Shown: piece after piece, positions 14,541 through 23,109 of the stretch
Position numbering within the stretch: the stretch's first letter is position 1
Layout of the letters: every line of letters begins with the position of its first letter
Assembly: GCF_020181615.1 (NCBI RefSeq)
Contig: NZ_CP084029.1
Span: forward strand, 2,680,630-2,744,629
Direction of reading: 5' to 3'
Origin: [Mycobacterium] crassicus
Lineage (GTDB): Bacteria; Actinomycetota; Actinomycetes; Mycobacteriales; Mycobacteriaceae
DNA: 64,000 bases
Notes under the pieces: model-generated
Told to the model about the DNA's origin: nothing
Database searches by the model: none
The model's input: the letters and a program-made list of their open reading frames with translations, nothing else
Position numbers and translations under genes: made by a program

Positions 14541-14579
14541 CCTCCTTCTCCGCCTCGCAGGACGGATCGTTAAAGGATG
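14541..14579 (-). promoter_or_regulatory. PyrR-binding hairpin overlapping the pyrR ribosome binding site
   Basis: On the minus strand the leader reads CGTCCTGCGAGGCG (14551-14564), which fits 12 of the 14 positions of the known PyrR RNA motif ARUCCNGNGAGGYU. TCCG and CGGA close its loop, and CCTT/AAGG extends the stem below an internal loop. The 3' side of that lower stem is the AAGGAGG ribosome binding site (14541-14547), 13 nt before the pyrR ATG. PyrR binding would therefore hide the ribosome binding site, the translational-repression mode reported for M. smegmatis. The motif match is seen; the folding is my hand pairing. Confidence 0.75.
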
Positions 14580-14658
14580 TCGAACTGCCGGGTAGCCTAG
14601 CATCCGCGCGGGTCACGGCCGTTAATCGCCCGGTTGCGATCACCGCTAACCTGGGCGG

Positions 14659-15861
14659 GTGAATCTCGACCCGAACCAGGCATCCATCCGTGAGGCCTGC
14701 GAGGCGGGCCTGCTGGCCGGTGCGGTGACCGTCGTCTGGCAGCGCGGGCAGGTGCTGCAGGTCAACGAGATCGGCCATCGCGATGTCGGGGCCGGCCTGC
14801 CGATGACCCGCGACACGGTGTTCCGGATCGCCTCCATGACCAAGCCGGTCACCATCGCCGCCGCGATGACCCTGGTCGACGAAGGACGGCTGCGCCTGAC
14901 CGACCCCATCGCACAGTGGCTGCCGGAGTTCGCCACGCCACGCGTGCTGGTCGACCCGGCCGGTTCGCTGGAAGCCACCACCGCGGCGCGGCGGGCGCTG
15001 ACGGTCGACGATCTGATGACGCACCGCTGCGGTATCGGCTACGGGTTCTCGGTGCCCGGGCCGATCGCGCGGGAGTACCAGCGGTTGCCCTTCGGGCGCG
15101 GACCCGACGCCTGGCTGACGGCACTGGCCGCCCTCCCGCTGGTGGACCAGCCGGGCGAACGAATCACGTACGGCCACGGCACCGACGTGCTGGGCGTACT
15201 GCTGTCGCGGATCGAGGGCAAGCCGCTGCCGCAGGTGCTCGACGAGCGAATCCTGGGCCCGCTGGGGATGACTGACACCGGGTTCTCCATCTCCCCCGCC
15301 GCCCGCCGGCGCAGCGCGACCATGTACCGGCTCGACGGCGACACGCTGCGCGACGATGCGATGGGGCCGATGCCGATCACCATGCCGGCGTTTCCCAACG
15401 CCGGGGGCGGGCTGATGTCCACCGCGGATGACTACCTGGCCTTCGCGCGAATGCTGCTGGCGGACGGCATATTCGACGGCAACCGAGTGCTGTCGGAAGC
15501 CTCAGCCCGGACGATGCGCACCGACCGGCTCACCGACACCCAGCGGCGGCACCCGTTCCTGGGGGCGCCGTTCTGGGTCGGCCGCGGATTCGGACTCAAT
15601 CTGTCGGTGGTGACCGATCCGGCGAAGTCCCAGCCGCTGTTCGGGCCGGGAGGTGCCGGAGCGTTCAGCTGGCCGGGCGCCTACGGCACCTGGTGGCAGG
15701 CCGATCCTTCCGCGGATCTGATCCTGATCTATCTGGTGCAGAACGCGCCGACGTTGTCCACCGAGTCGGCCGCGGCCGTCGCCGGCAATACCTCGGTCGC
15801 CAAACTGCGCATCGCACAACCGAAGTTCGTGCGCCGCACGTACGCGGCGTTGGGTTTGTGA
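14659..15861 (+). CDS. Serine beta-lactamase-like hydrolase / esterase
   Basis: Class C beta-lactamase/transpeptidase-fold enzyme of 400 residues. The catalytic SxxK is SMTK at residues 59-62, followed by LTVDDLMTHRCGIGYGF. The Tyr motif is TYGHG near residue 170, a YxH variant of YxN, and a GGAGAFSWPG segment takes the place of the KTG box. These variants point to an esterase or lipase-like role rather than antibiotic resistance. There is no signal peptide, so it is probably cytoplasmic. The GTG start at 14659 has GGGCGG upstream. It is divergent from pyrR and convergent with the azoR-like gene. Confidence 0.85.
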   Translation: MNLDPNQASIREACEAGLLAGAVTVVWQRGQVLQVNEIGHRDVGAGLPMTRDTVFRIASMTKPVTIAAAMTLVDEGRLRLTDPIAQWLPEFATPRVLVDPAGSLEATTAARRALTVDDLMTHRCGIGYGFSVPGPIAREYQRLPFGRGPDAWLTALAALPLVDQPGERITYGHGTDVLGVLLSRIEGKPLPQVLDERILGPLGMTDTGFSISPAARRRSATMYRLDGDTLRDDAMGPMPITMPAFPNAGGGLMSTADDYLAFARMLLADGIFDGNRVLSEASARTMRTDRLTDTQRRHPFLGAPFWVGRGFGLNLSVVTDPAKSQPLFGPGGAGAFSWPGAYGTWWQADPSADLILIYLVQNAPTLSTESAAAVAGNTSVAKLRIAQPKFVRRTYAALGL

Positions 15862-15868
15862 GCGAGTC

Positions 15869-16501
15869 CTAGAGGCTCGTCCCCGCACAGCGGGCCTTCT
15901 CCAGAGCGGCTTCGCGCATGTGCGTCCGCTCCTCGGCCGTCCACCTGGTCGTCGGCTCGACCACCAGGGTCTCCACCTGGTAGCCCAGCATGGTGAACAC
16001 GAATTCCAGGTAGGGCCGCTGGAAGTCCTGCAGGTCGGGACGGTTGCCGTCGTAGGCGCTCGAGCGGGTCAAGATCAGCTGTACCGGTCTGCCCTGGCCC
16101 AACGTGCCGACGTGTTCGCCGCGTTCGTTGACCGTGAAACTGGCCATCGGCTGCACGATCACGTCGATCCACGCCTTTAACGCGTGCGGCACATGCCAAT
16201 TCCACATCGGCGACGACACCACCAGCCGGTCGAATGAGCGCACCCGTTCGATCTCGGCCAGCACCTTCGACCAGATCTGCTTCTGTTCCGGTGTTCGTCG
16301 TTCGCCGTAGAGCGGTGCGAACTTGGCCAGAGCGGCATCCCGCCCGAAGACGAGCATCTCGTCGGTCCACACCGAGAACCGTTCGACCTCGCCGACCGCG
16401 GCGGCGGGCGCGGAGTCCAGGAAAGCCTGAGCGAGTGCCGAGGACAGCGAATGTTCCTGTTTGGGGCTGGCCTCCACCCACAGGGTCTTCATCGCGGCCA
16501 T
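15869..16501 (-). CDS. FMN-dependent NADH:quinone oxidoreductase / azoreductase-like flavoprotein
   Basis: 210 residues with a flavodoxin-like fold of the AzoR/NQO family: an N-terminal beta strand and phosphate loop (LWVEASPKQEHSLSSALAQAF) and the family signature SPMWNWHVPHALKAWIDVI, which contacts FMN, then a C-terminal segment typical of AzoR (LEFVFTMLGYQVETL). Its ATG overlaps the stop of the acyl-CoA-dehydrogenase-like gene (TGATG), so it forms a two-gene operon with it and could supply reduced flavin to that enzyme; that coupling is inference. Confidence 0.85.
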   Translation of the reverse strand: MAAMKTLWVEASPKQEHSLSSALAQAFLDSAPAAAVGEVERFSVWTDEMLVFGRDAALAKFAPLYGERRTPEQKQIWSKVLAEIERVRSFDRLVVSSPMWNWHVPHALKAWIDVIVQPMASFTVNERGEHVGTLGQGRPVQLILTRSSAYDGNRPDLQDFQRPYLEFVFTMLGYQVETLVVEPTTRWTAEERTHMREAALEKARCAGTSL

Positions 16502-17661
16502 CAGATCATCGCGATCGGGGAGATCTTCACGCCCGCCTCGAGCGCGCCGGACAGTTCCCGTGCCACGTCGTAGTCGAAAACGACGTGTCCGCAGATGATG
16601 TCGACGTCGCGCTTGGCGCGTTGCATCGGATTGGCCAGGAAATGCACGCTGGCACCGGACGCTTCGAGCAGATCGGCGATCACGGCCCGCGACTCGTGCA
16701 CGATGTGGGCGGCCGCCGCACGGGCGTCGGCCCGCACACCGCGGCCGATCCGCTCACCGGCGTCGACCGCCGTCTGAAGCCGCCCCACCGTGTCGTCGAG
16801 CAAACCATGCAGTGCCCGCAGCCGAACCCGGGCGTCGCCGAGGCGGATCTGCGCGGCGGGCTGGTTCTTCTGCGCTGCACCGGAGTACGCGAGCACCCGC
16901 TCGCTCAGCCGCTGGGCAAACAGGTCGGCGACCCGTTCCGCCGCGCCGAGGGCGGGCATCGCGGCAACCATCGCCAGCGCCGGAACCATCGGCCACCGGT
17001 ACGCCGAACCGTCGTGCAGATCAGCGCCCGGTGCTGTGCCCGAGTAGATGTCGACGACTCTGACCAGTCGATGCTGCGGCACCCAGGCCCCGTCGATCAC
17101 GACGTCGTTGGAGCCGGTGGCCCGCATACCGGAGGTGTGCCAGACATCCTCGACGGTGATGTCGGCCGCCGGCAAAAGAACCAACGCCGGGTACGGCGCG
17201 TCGTCAGTGCCGCAGATCGCTCCGACCATGATCCAGTCGGCGTCGGCCACTCCGGTGGCCCAGGACCACCGCCCGCTCAGGCGGATCCCGTCGCCGTCGG
17301 GCATCCCGCGGCCGGTCGGGGCCAGCGGCGCCGGGCACAGCACCGGCCCGTCGGCGAACACCTCGTCCTGAGCCTGCTCGCCGAACAGCGCCAGCATCCA
17401 GTTGTGCAGTGTGTAGAACCCGAGCGTCCACGCACTCGAGGCGCAGCCGTGCGCCATCCGGCGGATCGGGTCGAGGATCTGGCCGAACTCGGCCTGCCGG
17501 CCGCCGTAGCGCGCGGGCAGCAGCAGGCCGGCCAGCCCGGACTCGCGGTAGGCGGTGAGGGTGTCCGCCGGAAGACGGCGCAACTCTTCGGCTTCCGCGG
17601 CGCGTTCGGCCAGGCCGGTGACGAATTCTTCGGTCAGTCCGGCTTCCGCAGCAAGCGACAT
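16501..17661 (-). CDS. Acyl-CoA-dehydrogenase-fold flavin enzyme (flavin-dependent monooxygenase type)
   Basis: 386 residues with the acyl-CoA dehydrogenase fold: an N-terminal helical part (LTAYRESGLAGLLLPARYGG), a central beta domain (LSGRWSWATGVADADWIMVG; DVWHTSGMRATGSNDVVID) and a C-terminal four-helix part. The GMRATGSNDV segment and length resemble the HpaB/DszC/HsaA group of two-component flavin-dependent monooxygenases more than a true dehydrogenase, but I cannot separate these by eye. Translationally coupled to an FMN reductase-like gene. A palindrome 14 bp upstream of the start and an adjacent TetR gene suggest repression. Confidence 0.75.
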   Translation of the reverse strand: MSLAAEAGLTEEFVTGLAERAAEAEELRRLPADTLTAYRESGLAGLLLPARYGGRQAEFGQILDPIRRMAHGCASSAWTLGFYTLHNWMLALFGEQAQDEVFADGPVLCPAPLAPTGRGMPDGDGIRLSGRWSWATGVADADWIMVGAICGTDDAPYPALVLLPAADITVEDVWHTSGMRATGSNDVVIDGAWVPQHRLVRVVDIYSGTAPGADLHDGSAYRWPMVPALAMVAAMPALGAAERVADLFAQRLSERVLAYSGAAQKNQPAAQIRLGDARVRLRALHGLLDDTVGRLQTAVDAGERIGRGVRADARAAAAHIVHESRAVIADLLEASGASVHFLANPMQRAKRDVDIICGHVVFDYDVARELSGALEAGVKISPIAMI

Positions 17662-17674
17662 GCGCCGAACCGTA

Positions 17675-17692
17675 CCATACCTTTTGGTATGG
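17675..17692. promoter_or_regulatory. Palindromic operator CCATACC-TTTT-GGTATGG
   Basis: A perfect 7-bp inverted repeat with a 4-nt spacer lies between the start of the flavin-enzyme operon and the end of the TetR gene, where a promoter for the operon must be. The TACC-N4-GGTA core is a common TetR-family operator shape. That the neighbouring TetR protein binds it is inference. Confidence 0.65.
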
Positions 17693-17695
17693 AAG

Positions 17696-18250
17696 TCAGT
17701 GGCGCAACATCACGTCCACGAACTGTTCGCGCCGGCTGACGGCGCGCGGACTCGGGCGGGCGCCGGACAGATGCAGGAAGCCGATTCCGGCGGCGAACAC
17801 GGCGCCCGCGCGCATCTCGGCCTCTTCCGCGTCGAATCCGTCGTCGAGAAAGACCTGCCGAACCGCCCGGAGCACCCGGCGATCCGAGGACCGCACCGCC
17901 TCGGCGACGCTCCCCTCCGAGCGCGCCCACTCCCGCATCGCACGCTCCAACATCCAGTGGCGGGGGCCCACCAGGGAGTTCATCATCCGCGACAGTCGCT
18001 CACGCGCAGGCAGTGCGGCCAGCACTTCGAAATCGCCGCGATCGGAGTCGCGGACCGCGGCCCAGGTGTCGATCAGCGACTGCCGGTAGGTCTTCATGTC
18101 GGCGAAGTGCCAGTAGAAGCTCCCCTTGGTGACCCCCAGCCGCCGGCAGAGCCGGTCGATGGTCAGCGCCTTGATCCCGTCCTCGGCCAGCAGCCCGAAG
18201 CCCGCCTGCACCCAGTCCTGCACGGACAGGCGGGGATTCGACATGGTCAT
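17696..18250 (-). CDS. TetR-family transcriptional regulator
   Basis: 184 residues. The N-terminal helix-turn-helix reads GIKALTIDRLCRRLGVTKGSFYWHF, a textbook TetR domain at residues 25-50; the C-terminal ligand domain (about 130 residues) is not recognisable further. Start could be ATG 18250 or ATG 18244; neither has a good ribosome binding site. It lies upstream of and in the same direction as the two flavin-enzyme genes, with a palindrome immediately after its stop, so it probably controls that operon. Confidence 0.88.
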   Translation of the reverse strand: MTMSNPRLSVQDWVQAGFGLLAEDGIKALTIDRLCRRLGVTKGSFYWHFADMKTYRQSLIDTWAAVRDSDRGDFEVLAALPARERLSRMMNSLVGPRHWMLERAMREWARSEGSVAEAVRSSDRRVLRAVRQVFLDDGFDAEEAEMRAGAVFAAGIGFLHLSGARPSPRAVSRREQFVDVMLRH

Positions 18251-18326
18251 GCCGAGTCAGCGTACTGATCAGACCGTCGGCCGGGAGCCGGTAACGCCCG
18301 ACGCGTGTCACGAGTCCGTGATAGTA

Positions 18327-18342
18327 TCGAACATATGTTCGA
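18327..18342. promoter_or_regulatory. LexA/SOS box overlapping the start codon of the 13E12-type gene
   Basis: TCGAACATATGTTCGA is a perfect match to the mycobacterial SOS box TCGAAC-N4-GTTCGA. The palindrome extends three more bases on each side (18324-18345, 22 bp perfect). The ATG inside it (18335-18337) is the likely start codon of the HNH gene, so LexA would cover the initiation region. Confidence 0.85.
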
Positions 18343-19936
18343 TACGAAGATTTGCGGCGGCGCGGCAGTCGCCGATCTGCCGCCGGACCAGCTCGCCGAC
18401 GTGATCACGGCGTCGCATCGGATGGAGTCAATGCTGATCGCGCGCCGATTGGCCGCGATCGCCGCGCTGCTGTCCCACCACGACGGGATGAGTCCGTCGG
18501 CTATCGGGCAGCATCCGGACATGGTGGCCGGTTATGAGCGCACCTGCGCCGAGGTGTCAGCGTTGCTGAACCTCGCTCCCGCCGCGGCCGGTCGGCAGGT
18601 GCACTACGCCGAGGTCCTCGACATCCGCCTGCCGAAGGTCGCCGCCGTGTTCGGCGTCGGCGGAATCGACTGGCGCAGCGTGCAAATCATCATCGATCGC
18701 ACCGATCTCGTTGACGAGGACCTCATCGCCGGCCTCGACGATCAGCTGGCGGCACGGGTGACGAACTGGTCCAGTTGGTCCCGACAGCGCGTCATCAACG
18801 CCGTCGATGCCGCGGTCCTGGCAATCGACAACGATGCCGTCCGCCAACGCCGCAAAGAGGCCGATGGGGACCGCTACATCTGGGTGGGCCCGGACCAGGA
18901 CGGCATGGCGAGAATCGACGGCAAGGTGGCTGCAGCCAACGCCACCGCATTCGATCGTCGCCTCACCGAACTGGCCCAGGCCGTCTGCCCCGGCGACCCG
19001 CGCAGCTTGGAGCAACGCCGAGTCGACGCGCTCGACGCGCTGACCGAGGGCCGCACGCTGGCGTGCGAGTGCGAGAGCAACGACTGCCCGGCCCGCAACG
19101 CCGATGCACCACCCCGGCCCTCCGGAACGCGAGTGATTCTCAACGTCATCGCCACCGCCGACACCATCGCCGGCACCAGTGATCGCCCCGGTTACCTCGA
19201 CGGGTTCGGCGTCATCGACGCCGAACAGGTCCGACAACTGGCCGATGTCGCCACCCAGCGCCGACTGGATGCCACCGTCGCCGCCCAGGCCGCGCTGAGC
19301 TACCAGCCGTCAGCAGCACTGGCCCGAGCGGTCCGGTGCCGGGATCTGACGTGTCGGTTTCCCGGATGTCACCGCCGCGCCACCATCTGCGATCTGGATC
19401 ACACCATTCCGTTCAATCATGCCAACCCCGCCGCCGGAGGGCAGACTGTCGCATCAAATATGAAGTGTCTGTGCCGTTTTCATCATCGTATGAAGACGTT
19501 CACCGGCTGGCTCGACAAACAATTGCCCGACGGCACGGTGATCTGGACCAGCCCCGGAGGGAAGACCTTCACGACCAAACCCGGTAGCGCGGAAGTGATC
19601 CCCGAACTTCCCGACGCGCTGAGTCGCATCGAACAACGCCCGCTCCCACAGCGCTGCGCCAATCGGGCGACGCAGCGGGCCGCGCAGGTCACCCGTATCC
19701 GCCGCGACAACCGCGTACGCCACGCCGCCAACCAGCTCCACGAAGCGCGTCAAAGCGAAATCAGAGAACGCAAACGGCGCAACCGAGCCCGCGATCTGCT
19801 CTTCATCCTCAGCGGCAAGCCCAGCACCAGCCCATACGGCACCTGGGTCAACGAACCGCACCAGCCCGAAGAACTCCCGCCGGACTGGCAACCACCGCCA
19901 CCACCGCCACCCCTGCCCGACGATCCGCCGTTCTAA
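18335..19936 (+). CDS. DUF222 / HNH endonuclease-like protein of the 13E12 repeat family
   Basis: 533 residues from the ATG inside the SOS box (MFDTKICGGAAVADL); a longer frame begins at 18305 but runs through the palindrome. The N-terminal two thirds are the DUF222 region. Near residue 345 there is a zinc-HNH module: CRDLTCRFPGCHRRATICDL, then DHTIPFNHANP and CLCRFHHRMKTF. The C-terminus is Pro-rich. 13E12 (REP13E12) proteins are multicopy and DNA-damage-inducible in M. tuberculosis, and one copy serves as a prophage attachment target there. The gene appears intact and is convergent with the decarboxylase, ending 4 bp inside it. Confidence 0.88.
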   Translation: MFDTKICGGAAVADLPPDQLADVITASHRMESMLIARRLAAIAALLSHHDGMSPSAIGQHPDMVAGYERTCAEVSALLNLAPAAAGRQVHYAEVLDIRLPKVAAVFGVGGIDWRSVQIIIDRTDLVDEDLIAGLDDQLAARVTNWSSWSRQRVINAVDAAVLAIDNDAVRQRRKEADGDRYIWVGPDQDGMARIDGKVAAANATAFDRRLTELAQAVCPGDPRSLEQRRVDALDALTEGRTLACECESNDCPARNADAPPRPSGTRVILNVIATADTIAGTSDRPGYLDGFGVIDAEQVRQLADVATQRRLDATVAAQAALSYQPSAALARAVRCRDLTCRFPGCHRRATICDLDHTIPFNHANPAAGGQTVASNMKCLCRFHHRMKTFTGWLDKQLPDGTVIWTSPGGKTFTTKPGSAEVIPELPDALSRIEQRPLPQRCANRATQRAAQVTRIRRDNRVRHAANQLHEARQSEIRERKRRNRARDLLFILSGKPSTSPYGTWVNEPHQPEELPPDWQPPPPPPPLPDDPPF

Positions 19937-22671
19937 AGCGCGCTGGCCCGAGCGGCCTCGAACCGGGCCAGGGCTTCCTGGGTGAACACCGCCAACCCCA
20001 GGTCGGGGTTGTAGCCGTGGATCTCCTTGACGTCGAGTTCGGCCAGGAAATACAGGATCTCCTTGGAGATCACCTGCCCGGGGACCAGCACCGGGAAGCC
20101 CGGCGGGTACGGCACGACGAAAGTAGTCGACACCAGGGACTTGCCGTCGGCCACCCGGCGGCCGGCATCGCCGAGCAGAACATGCTCGCGGTCGGACTCC
20201 TCGTAGCCTCCGTAGAACGCAGTTCGCATGTCGCCGAACGGGCTTGCGTTGTCAGGTCGAAACGCGTGGGCGAACTCACTGAAGTCCGGCAGCGGCGGCA
20301 GGTCCGCAGTGATCTCGACGATCCGGCGCTGCTGCAGCGCGCGGTCGTCGGTGCTGGCCGAGTTGAAGGTGCGGTCCAAGTCGGTGGAAACCCGGCGCAG
20401 GGCGTCGAGCAGGTAGTGCACGCTGGACCAGGTGACACCGATGGTGAAGATCAGCAGCACGGAATTTATCGATGTCTTGTTGATCTGAATTCCGAACTGG
20501 CCCATGAGAATCTTCTCGCGGAAGTCGTAGCCGTTCATCCCGGTCCTGCCGACGAACAGTGTGACCCGGGTGGGATCGAGCACGAATTCGTCGGAGCGCC
20601 AGGCCTCGTTCCACTCCGCCAGCGCGCCCTGGCGAACCTGGCGGTAGGAGCTCACCGTCGACGCCCGGAATCGGTCGGGCACCAGGTCGTCCTCGTCGAG
20701 GATGCGGAACCACTTGCCGATCAACCGGTCTTTGCGGACCCGGTGGCGAAACACCAGCGCCATGTCGTAGACCCGCCGGACCATCTGGAACCCTTCGATG
20801 TCCACCTGCCGTCGGGCCAGGTCCAGCGAGGCCAGCAGCTGCTGATTCGGTGAGGTCGAGGTGTGGGTCAGAAACGCCTCGGTGAACGACTCGCGGGCCA
20901 GCGCGTTGAAGTCCTGATCGCGCACGTGGATCATCGACGCCTGCCGCAGCGCGGACAGCGACTTGTGGGTGGAGTGGGTGGCATAGACACGCACCCGCGT
21001 CCCGGGCGCAGGCAGCAGCCGGTGCTCGGCCCATTGCGAACGGTCGACACCGGCCATCGAGGCACGCCACGCCTGGTATTCCGCGGTGTATTCGGCCGAG
21101 CTGAGCATGGTCTCCAGCCGTTCGGCGGCAACCATCGCGGTGCGCTGCCGGGCCCACGGCACCGCGGTCGCGAACGCGTACCAGGCCTCGTCCCACAGGA
21201 AGCAGATGTCCGGCTTGATCGCCAGGATCTCCTCCATGACCCGTTGCGGGTTGTAGACGACACCGTCGAAGGTGCAGTTGGTCAGTAGCAGCATCCGAAC
21301 CTTGTGCAGCTGCCCGGCGGCCTCCAGGTCCAGCAGCGCGCGTTTGATGGTCTGCAGCGACACCGCGCCGTAGATCGCGAACGGCGCCAGCGGATAGGCA
21401 TCCAGGTACATCGGATATGCCCCGGCCAGCACCAGGCCGTAGTGGTGGGATTTGTGGCAGTTCCGGTCGATCAGCACGATGTCGCCCGGCCGGGTCAGCG
21501 CCTGCACGACGATCTTGTTGGCCGTGGAGGTCCCGTTGGTGACGAAGTAGGTGTGGTCGGCGTTCCAGGTCTGCGCGGCCTTGTTCATCGCGACCCGGAT
21601 GGTGCCGTGCGGATCGAGCAGCGAGTCCAGCCCGCCGGACGTCGACGAGGTCTCGGCCATGAAGATGTTGCGGCCGTAGAACTCCCCCATGTCCTGCAGT
21701 GAGCGGGAGTTGAAGATGCTGGCGCCGCGCGCCACCGGAAGCGCATGGAACTGGCCGACCGGCTCGGCGGCGTAGGCCCGCAGCGCATCGAAATACGGTG
21801 TGGAATAACGCTTCCGAATACCGGCGAGCACGGTGCTGTGCAGGTCGGTGACGTCGTTGAGCCGGTAGAAGGTGCGGTCGTAGACGTCCGGTTCGGCCTC
21901 GGTGTCGGCCGCGATCGACTCGTCGGTGAGCAGGTACAGGTCGATGTGCGGACGCAGCAACCGCATCCACTCCCCGCATTCGATGGCATCACGGCCGCAG
22001 TCGACGGTGCCGGCGTCGTCGTTGGCGCCCAGCAGGGTGTTCATCAGCGGCGCCCGGTCCCGCGACCGCAGCGGCAGGTCGTGCCGGACGATCGCGGCCT
22101 GGATCTCGCCGTTGAGCGCCACCGCGGTGACGGCGTCCTCGACGCTGGAGACCACCAGCAGCTCGATCTGCACTCCGTCGTCGGCGTTACGCAGCGCCCG
22201 CAGGCTCTCCGCCAGGCTCTCGGGGGCCTCCGGCGGCGAGTCGTCGGCCAGCAGCACGGTGTAGAACTGCTGATGCCGGGCCTGGGCCACCAGTTCCTGG
22301 TCGGATAACGGCGAACCGAGGTCGAACAACGCCGCCCGGTCGCCGTAGTCCGACAACAGCCGCACCACCAGCGACACGTGTTCGGTGAGCGACACGGTGG
22401 CCCCCGCCTGGAGGTAGCCTCGGAAGCTGGCCAGATTCGCCGCGCCGGGGAACAGCCAGTACCGCTCGTAGGCGCCGATCCGGTCCAGCAGGCGCTTCAC
22501 CCGCGCGACGTGGTGGGTGGTGTCCAGACCGGTCCGGTCGGCCGCGGCCAGTTGCCGGCAGGCATCGTCGAGCAGGTTCCAGGTGTCGACCCGCGAGTAG
22601 GACGGATTCGCCACCGCGGCCAGCGCCGACACCCGCAACCTGTGCGATTGCCCGCCTGCGCCAGAGGTCAT
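19933..22671 (-). CDS. PLP-dependent Orn/Lys/Arg decarboxylase family protein (Rv2531c type)
   Basis: 912 residues from ATG 22669-22671 (MTSGAGGQSHRLRVSALAAV), matching the start region of the M. tuberculosis homologue; the reading frame stays open further upstream but with non-protein-like composition. It has an N-terminal receiver-like wing domain, then a fold-type I PLP domain with the Schiff-base lysine in ATHSTHKSLSALRQ and substrate-pocket residues in SNGT/TNGTSTANK, then a C-terminal decarboxylase domain. The substrate is a basic amino acid by family; which one is not known. Slightly shorter at the C-terminus than the M. tuberculosis protein. Core gene; the accessory island starts just beyond it. 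Confidence 0.9.
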   Translation of the reverse strand: MTSGAGGQSHRLRVSALAAVANPSYSRVDTWNLLDDACRQLAAADRTGLDTTHHVARVKRLLDRIGAYERYWLFPGAANLASFRGYLQAGATVSLTEHVSLVVRLLSDYGDRAALFDLGSPLSDQELVAQARHQQFYTVLLADDSPPEAPESLAESLRALRNADDGVQIELLVVSSVEDAVTAVALNGEIQAAIVRHDLPLRSRDRAPLMNTLLGANDDAGTVDCGRDAIECGEWMRLLRPHIDLYLLTDESIAADTEAEPDVYDRTFYRLNDVTDLHSTVLAGIRKRYSTPYFDALRAYAAEPVGQFHALPVARGASIFNSRSLQDMGEFYGRNIFMAETSSTSGGLDSLLDPHGTIRVAMNKAAQTWNADHTYFVTNGTSTANKIVVQALTRPGDIVLIDRNCHKSHHYGLVLAGAYPMYLDAYPLAPFAIYGAVSLQTIKRALLDLEAAGQLHKVRMLLLTNCTFDGVVYNPQRVMEEILAIKPDICFLWDEAWYAFATAVPWARQRTAMVAAERLETMLSSAEYTAEYQAWRASMAGVDRSQWAEHRLLPAPGTRVRVYATHSTHKSLSALRQASMIHVRDQDFNALARESFTEAFLTHTSTSPNQQLLASLDLARRQVDIEGFQMVRRVYDMALVFRHRVRKDRLIGKWFRILDEDDLVPDRFRASTVSSYRQVRQGALAEWNEAWRSDEFVLDPTRVTLFVGRTGMNGYDFREKILMGQFGIQINKTSINSVLLIFTIGVTWSSVHYLLDALRRVSTDLDRTFNSASTDDRALQQRRIVEITADLPPLPDFSEFAHAFRPDNASPFGDMRTAFYGGYEESDREHVLLGDAGRRVADGKSLVSTTFVVPYPPGFPVLVPGQVISKEILYFLAELDVKEIHGYNPDLGLAVFTQEALARFEAARASAL

Positions 22672-22833
22672 AGGGCCAGTGTGGCCCGCTTCGTGACGAA
22701 TCGGGGCGCTTTCGCGGCGTCCGGCGAGCGGCCGGTCAGGATCCGGCACGAGGATGGCAAGAGGATTAGGCCCCTGCGCACGGGAGCCGAATGGCTGTGT
22801 CGGTGCCGCGCCGTTCTGGGTAGCCTCGGTCAG

Positions 22834-23109
22834 ATGGGTGACATCCCCAAGATCGACGCCTATACCGCTGTGCTGGCCGGCGCGCAGACCGCCGATGAGG
22901 CCTGCCAGCGCCTGGCCGCCGCCGGTTGCACTGCGGCGATGGAGGGCGAATCGGTCGTCATCGACGACGGCGAGGCGAAGGCCAGCCCGTTCGAGGGTGT
23001 CAACAAGATCGGCGACACTTTCTACCTCTGGTGCCTGAACGACGCGGGTGGCGAGCTCATCCGGTGCGTCGCGCGTGGGCCGCAGGGCAGTTGCCCTCCG
23101 CGGCACTGA
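22834..23109 (+). CDS. Small conserved-looking protein, unknown
   Basis: 91 residues from ATG 22834: MGDIPKIDAYTAVLAGAQTA, a helical N-terminal half (DEACQRLAAAGCTAAMEG) and a beta-like C-terminal half (GVNKIGDTFYLWCLNDAGGE). Three Cys are present, with no obvious metal motif. No strong ribosome binding site. I do not recognise the family, and it could still be a chance frame, but codon bias and composition look protein-like. Confidence 0.5.
   Translation: MGDIPKIDAYTAVLAGAQTADEACQRLAAAGCTAAMEGESVVIDDGEAKASPFEGVNKIGDTFYLWCLNDAGGELIRCVARGPQGSCPPRH

Noticed and set aside
18305..18334. Upstream start for the 13E12-type gene
   Set aside because: It would place translation initiation before the LexA palindrome and has no ribosome binding site; family members start at the ATG inside the palindrome.
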